NCBI RefSeq assembly: GCF_028550395.1
Contig: NZ_JAQQKW010000011.1
Coordinates: 62,001-126,000 of the forward strand
Direction: 5' to 3'
DNA: 64,000 nt
From: Asticcacaulis currens
Lineage (GTDB): Bacteria > Pseudomonadota > Alphaproteobacteria > Caulobacterales > Caulobacteraceae
Below, one piece after another: positions 60,726 to 64,000 of this stretch (position 1 is the first letter of the stretch; every line of letters begins with the position of its first letter). The translations under genes and the position numbers were made by a program. Under the pieces are notes generated by a model. That model did not search any database. It was not told the DNA's origin and saw only the letters and a list, made by a program, of their open reading frames with translations.

Positions 60726-60929
60726 TCAAGCGGCCTGAAGATTGACCGCTGCCGCCTTGCCGCGGTCGCTCTGGACCTCGTAGGCGATCTTCTGGCCTTC
60801 GACCAGCATCCGCCAGCCAGCGCGTTCGATGGCCGAAATGTGCACGAACACATCATTGCCACCGTCTTCCGGCTGAATAAAACCAAAACCCTTGTTCGGG
60901 TTGAACCACTTTACAATACCGACAGCCAT
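60726..60929 (-). CDS. cspA: Cold-shock domain protein (CspA family)
   Basis: 67 residues: [20 protein letters not shown] contains RNP1 (KGFGFI), and [10 protein letters not shown] is RNP2. Single-domain RNA/ssDNA-binding chaperone. GGAGG lies 5 nt before ATG 60929. The open frame extends to 61022 but that segment is the likely 5' leader. Usually abundant and often temperature or growth-phase regulated through the leader. Confidence 0.93.
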   Translation of the reverse strand: MAVGIVKWFNPNKGFGFIQPEDGGNDVFVHISAIERAGWRMLVEGQKIAYEVQSDRGKAAAVNLQAA

Positions 60930-61115
60930 GTTGGCCTCCGTTCGCATATAGACGTGCGCCGTCTGCCCCGAAAACCGGGGCGTTCGAAAAAAGAAATGCT
61001 TGGGAGAGGCCAATACAGGCAATCAGACAAAGCGGTCTGTGTTTCGAGATTTTACTATAGCACAGCTTGAAATAAGTTTCGCCCCAAAAGCGACAGGGGC
61101 CTATTTTATTTTCGT

Positions 61116-61304
61116 TTAGTCTATCATTTCAGCGACAAGGCGGCGCAATTCTTCCGGCGTAAACAGGGGCGGCGTGGGAATAGGGCGCTCAGAGCGCATT
61201 GCGGTACGTGTGCAACGGTTTTCGGGATCAAAGGCGCGGTGAAGAGGGGCCGCAATGCGACCGTGACGGCCGTTCGGAGCCGTTGGGGTAAGAGATGTGT
61301 ACAT
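61116..61304 (-). CDS. Small hypothetical protein (62 aa)
   Basis: Basic N-terminal half and a helical end (TPPLFTPEELRRLVAEMID). AGGA lies 6 nt before the ATG. The C-terminal motif looks like a short conserved peptide, but I cannot name it. A small hairpin GTCCGC-TGAGGG-GCGGAC lies just upstream (61315-61332). Confidence 0.45.
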   Translation of the reverse strand: MYTSLTPTAPNGRHGRIAAPLHRAFDPENRCTRTAMRSERPIPTPPLFTPEELRRLVAEMID

Positions 61305-61506
61305 GATGTTCCTGTCCGCTGAGGGGCGGACTTAAAAAGGGTTGGAGCGCACTCGGCGTGGAAGCGGGCGCAGCCAGAACGAGAAGGGGGGGATAAGAGT
61401 CAGGGACGGCGCTTCGCCAGTCCGGACACAAATCACCGTAAGCGCTAATTGCGGTTTTTCGGTGTCTTCAACGGCCGGATGCGGTCAGCATCTTCGGACG
61501 TTGGTA

Positions 61507-62430
61507 TCAGGTGACCGAATAGACCTCCGCCGCCACGTCTCGCAGCCGTTCGCGGAACCAGATCAGGGCCGGGTCGCGGCCGCGCAGACGGTCCCACACC
61601 AGCACCAGTCGCATGGGCTCCGGCGCCAGGGGTGTGGGGCGGCAGACGAGGCCGAAACTGTCGGCCATGCGCTGCGCCAGCGCTGCGGACAGGGTGGTGA
61701 GAAGGTCGCTGTGGCCAACTGTGGCCAGCGCCGCCATGAAATAGGGAGTGGTCAGGGCGATCTGGCGCGACAGGCCGCGCGCCGCCAGCGCCGCGTCCAA
61801 CTCGGACTGACCATCGCCGAAAATGCTGATGGCGGCGTGCGGGAAGCGTTCATAATCCTCCGGAGTGACGGGCCGGTCGGCCAGCGGATGCCCCCGTCGC
61901 ATCACCAGCGCCAGCCGGTCTTCCCCCAGCGGCAGGGTTTCGGTCCCGACGGGCAGGGGCGTCGTCTCCAGCGCAAAGGCGAGATCGAGCCGTCCCTGCT
62001 GCATCCGGGTGACCGTATCCGGGCCATAGGCCGAGACCTGCACGTCGATGCCGGGGGCCTCGTGCGCCAGCCGCGCCATCAGCGGCGGCAACAGCAGCAC
62101 CGCGTGCACGTCGGAGGCCACCAGGCGGATCGTGCGCCTTTCCTGCGCCGGGTCGAAGCCCGCTTCACGAAACAGACCGCGCAAGCCCTCAAGCGCCGCC
62201 GCCACCTGCGGGGCCAGCCGCTCGGCCTTCGGCGTCAGGGTCAGGCCGCCGCCGGTGCGGATCAGCAGAGGATCGTCGAACAGGTCGCGCAACCGCGAAA
62301 GGGCCCGGCTGACGGCCGGCTGGCTGAGGCCCACCTCCTGCGCGGCGTGGGTGACATTGCGCCGCCGCAGTAGGGCCTCTAGCACCGGCAGCAGGTCGAG
62401 ATCGACGGCGGCTAAATTCTTATTTTGCAT
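61507..62430 (-). CDS. LysR family transcriptional regulator
   Basis: About 307 residues from ATG 62430. N-terminal winged helix: LDLLPVLEALLRRRNVTHAA, QEVGLSQPAVSRALSRLRDL, FDDPLLIRTGGG. The C-terminal substrate-binding domain (IRLVASDVHAVLLLPPLMAR) is complete. Subtype resembles NodD/LeuO-like LysRs (ALLRRRNVTHAA). Divergent from the SDR-like gene at 62505, the usual target arrangement. No RBS evident. Confidence 0.92.
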   Translation of the reverse strand: MQNKNLAAVDLDLLPVLEALLRRRNVTHAAQEVGLSQPAVSRALSRLRDLFDDPLLIRTGGGLTLTPKAERLAPQVAAALEGLRGLFREAGFDPAQERRTIRLVASDVHAVLLLPPLMARLAHEAPGIDVQVSAYGPDTVTRMQQGRLDLAFALETTPLPVGTETLPLGEDRLALVMRRGHPLADRPVTPEDYERFPHAAISIFGDGQSELDAALAARGLSRQIALTTPYFMAALATVGHSDLLTTLSAALAQRMADSFGLVCRPTPLAPEPMRLVLVWDRLRGRDPALIWFRERLRDVAAEVYSVT

Positions 62431-62504
62431 AACGCTTATATAAATAATGCATTTTTGATATAGTTCAACCGGCCTTATCTTGGGGACAGTCACAGGAGTG
62501 TGTC
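62431..62504. promoter_or_regulatory. LysR-type divergent promoter region
   Basis: AT-rich. Contains TTATATAA and an inverted pair TGCAT / ATGCA about 20 bp apart overlapping the LysR start, plausible binding half-sites. An RBS for the SDR gene is near CAGGAG. Confidence 0.5.
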
Positions 62505-63458
62505 ATGTCCGAGAAAATCGTCATCTTTGGTTACGGCCCCGGTGGCCGCAGCCTCACCGAACGTCTGGTCGCCGAAGGCCGCCGTCCCCTGATCACCCAG
62601 CGCAAGCGCCCCAAAGACCTGCCGCCGGGGGTGAATTTCATGGCGTCGGACGTGCTCGATGCCGCTGCCGTGCAGGCGGTGACGCGCGGCGCGACCCACA
62701 TCGTCATCACCATCGGCTTTGAGTATTCGACCGCCGTGTGGCGGCAAAGCTGGCCTGTGGCGATGACGAACCTGCTCAAGGCGGCCCGCGAGACCTGTGC
62801 GAAAACGCTCTTCTTCGATAATCTCTATATGTACGGACCGCAAAACGGGCCGATTTCGGAAACGACGTCCTATGCCCGCTGGGGCGGCAAGCCGGCGGTG
62901 CGCCGTGCCATCTCAGACCAGTGGCAGACGGCGGCGGCGAAGGGCGAGGTGGTGATGAGCGCCCTGCGCGTGCCGGATTTCTACGGTCCCGGCGTCAGCA
63001 ACAGCCATCTGGGCGATCTGGTCTTCGGGCGGCTGGCTCAGGGTAAGCCCGCGCAACTGATCGCCCCGCCGGATACGCCGCACGATTTCGCCTACATACC
63101 GGATGTGGCGCGCGCCATGGCCCTGTTGCTCGACCTGCCGGCAGCCGAATATGGTCAGGTCTGGCATATGCCGAGTGCGCCGACGCGCACGCCGCGTCAG
63201 TTGATCGCGCTGGGGGCTGAGGCGCTGGGGAAGCCCGCGCGGATCCAAGCCATCCCGCAAAGCCTGCTGCCCGTGCTGGGGCTGGTCACGCCCTTTATGC
63301 GCGAATTGCACGACATGCGCTTCCTGTTCGACCGCCCCTACCATATCGACGGTTACAAGCTGACGCAGCGCTTCGGCTTTGAGGTGACGCCGTTTGAGGT
63401 GGGTATACCGCAAACGGCGCTCAGCTATGGCCGGGTGGCCGCGCCTGGAGCGGCATGA
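62505..63458 (+). CDS. NAD(P)-dependent epimerase/reductase-like protein (atypical SDR)
   Basis: 317 residues. Rossmann start IVIFGYGPGGRSLTERLVAE, a strand HIVITIGFEYS, FFDNLYMYGPQN, SALRVPDFYGPGVSNSHLGD, and VWHMPSAPTRTPRQLI, as in atypical extended SDRs. Residues around the usual YxxxK are replaced by YMYG, so dehydrogenase activity is unsure. Divergent from a LysR regulator. Its last codons and stop lie in a family B repeat. Confidence 0.82.
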   Translation: MSEKIVIFGYGPGGRSLTERLVAEGRRPLITQRKRPKDLPPGVNFMASDVLDAAAVQAVTRGATHIVITIGFEYSTAVWRQSWPVAMTNLLKAARETCAKTLFFDNLYMYGPQNGPISETTSYARWGGKPAVRRAISDQWQTAAAKGEVVMSALRVPDFYGPGVSNSHLGDLVFGRLAQGKPAQLIAPPDTPHDFAYIPDVARAMALLLDLPAAEYGQVWHMPSAPTRTPRQLIALGAEALGKPARIQAIPQSLLPVLGLVTPFMRELHDMRFLFDRPYHIDGYKLTQRFGFEVTPFEVGIPQTALSYGRVAAPGAA

Positions 63459-63549
63459 TTTTCAATGCCAGCCTCATGCCGCTTTAAATTTTTGTTTTGT
63501 GGCGATATTTTTGTCGAAAACCGCTCACACTTTTCGACCTATCGCTCTA
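63450..63549 (+). repeat. Dispersed intergenic repeat, family B (copy 5)
   Basis: AGCGGCATGA / TCATGCCGCT hairpin, then TTAAATTTTTGTTTTGTGGC, TCGAAAACCGCTCACAC and TTTTCGACCTATCGCTCTA. The left end holds the TGA stop of the SDR gene and the right end holds the TAG stop of the chemoreceptor gene on the other strand. Confidence 0.8.
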
Positions 63550-64000
63550 TTCCTTCTTGACGAACTCCGCCAGACGGCTGCTCAGCTCCTGCGCCGTGGC
63601 GCGCACCGTGTCGGAAATGCCGGCCACCCGCTCGGCGGACTTGCCCGTATTTTCGGCATATTCGGCGACGCGGCCCATGGTTTCGGAGACCGACTGCGCC
63701 ACGGCCCGCTGCTCCTGCGTGGCCGAGGCCACCGAATTGACCAGCTGGCTGATCTGTCCGATGCCGTTGATGACGCCGGACACCGTATCGACCGTCTTGC
63801 GCGTTTCGGCCTGAATGGCCTCGATGCGCTTGCCGATTTCCGAAGTGGCCTTGGCCGTCTGTTCGGAGAGGGCCTTGACCTCAGAAGCCACGACCGCAAA
63901 GCCCGCACCGGCGGCCCCGGCGCGCGCCGCCTCGATCGTCGCGTTGAGCGCCAGCAGCTTGGTCTGTTCGGCGATGGAGGACACGGTGGACACCACGTCC
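63547..64000 (-). CDS. Methyl-accepting chemotaxis protein, C-terminal part (gene continues past window)
   Basis: About 151 residues are visible and the frame is open at the right edge. The signalling tip [30 protein letters not shown] and the helical coiled coil to [12 protein letters not shown] mark a chemoreceptor. No CheB/CheR-tether pentapeptide is seen. The stop codon lies in the adjacent repeat. Confidence 0.9.
   Translation of the reverse strand, partial: DVVSTVSSIAEQTKLLALNATIEAARAGAAGAGFAVVASEVKALSEQTAKATSEIGKRIEAIQAETRKTVDTVSGVINGIGQISQLVNSVASATQEQRAVAQSVSETMGRVAEYAENTGKSAERVAGISDTVRATAQELSSRLAEFVKKE

Noticed and set aside
60930-61022. N-terminal extension of the cold-shock protein
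   Set aside because: Cold-shock proteins start at MAVGIVKWF; the upstream part is the likely leader and the RBS GGAGG is just before 60929.

Overview
The window looks like part of a secondary replicon (megaplasmid or chromid) of a Caulobacteraceae alphaproteobacterium, most likely Asticcacaulis-like. This is inferred from the protein families: several TonB-dependent receptors (TBDRs) including the Xanthomonas/Caulobacter type, a zinc-poor MucR regulator, tryptophan-halogenase-like clusters and GC-rich codon use. The replicon call rests on a parA / ribbon-helix-helix / repA block at 42.4-44.4 kb, followed by nine 17-bp iterons, a DnaA box and an AT-rich stretch.

Layout. 0-6.4 kb: a 5'-truncated GGDEF-EAL protein, a TBDR divergent from a PI-PLC-like enzyme, and mucR. 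6.4-16.9 kb: a cupin_8/JmjC-like oxygenase, a large TBDR, three tryptophan-halogenase paralogues (the middle one lacks key residues) and a DUF6445 protein. This set resembles the TBDR-linked halogenase loci of Caulobacterales and Xanthomonads, whose natural substrate is unsettled. 17-23.8 kb: an RND efflux operon with a divergent TetR regulator and a 28-bp operator-like dyad. 24-25.6 kb: a chemoreceptor. 25.6-29.5 kb: pstSCAB behind a PhoB box, with no phoU. 29.5-30.2 kb: a parDE module whose toxin gene is interrupted by a palindromic 121-bp element. 30.4-33.1 kb: lldD, kduD and a truncated LacI. 33.2-37.6 kb: a TBDR with its lipoprotein partner. 38.1-39.9 kb: a NagB-II-like SIS protein and DUF1345. 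40.3-41.7 kb: two unknown proteins. 41.7-45.2 kb: the partition/replication block, with palindrome arrays upstream and iterons downstream. 45.2-51.6 kb: M14 carboxypeptidase, YidB-like protein, GH20 and GH16 enzymes and a His/Cys-rich secreted peptide. 51.7-64 kb: TBDR, ThuA, a membrane protein, LacI with a GPH sugar symporter, cold-shock protein, LysR with an SDR-like protein, and a truncated chemoreceptor at the edge.

Themes. Much of the content is uptake and breakdown of sugars, chitin and glucan: TBDRs, GH20, GH16, NagB-II, KduD, LacI regulators and a GPH symporter. The GH20 and SIS genes share ATTGGT-type palindromes upstream, which suggests a common GntR/NagQ-type regulator. LacI-type sites with a CAACG core lie upstream of the halogenase-cluster TBDR, thuA and the GPH symporter.

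Non-coding structure is rich. Two intergenic repeat families occur; several flanking genes take their stop codons from them, and one TBDR takes the start of its reading frame. Iteron-like sites also lie outside the origin, including an inverted pair about 11 kb away. All calls are by reading; no searches were run.
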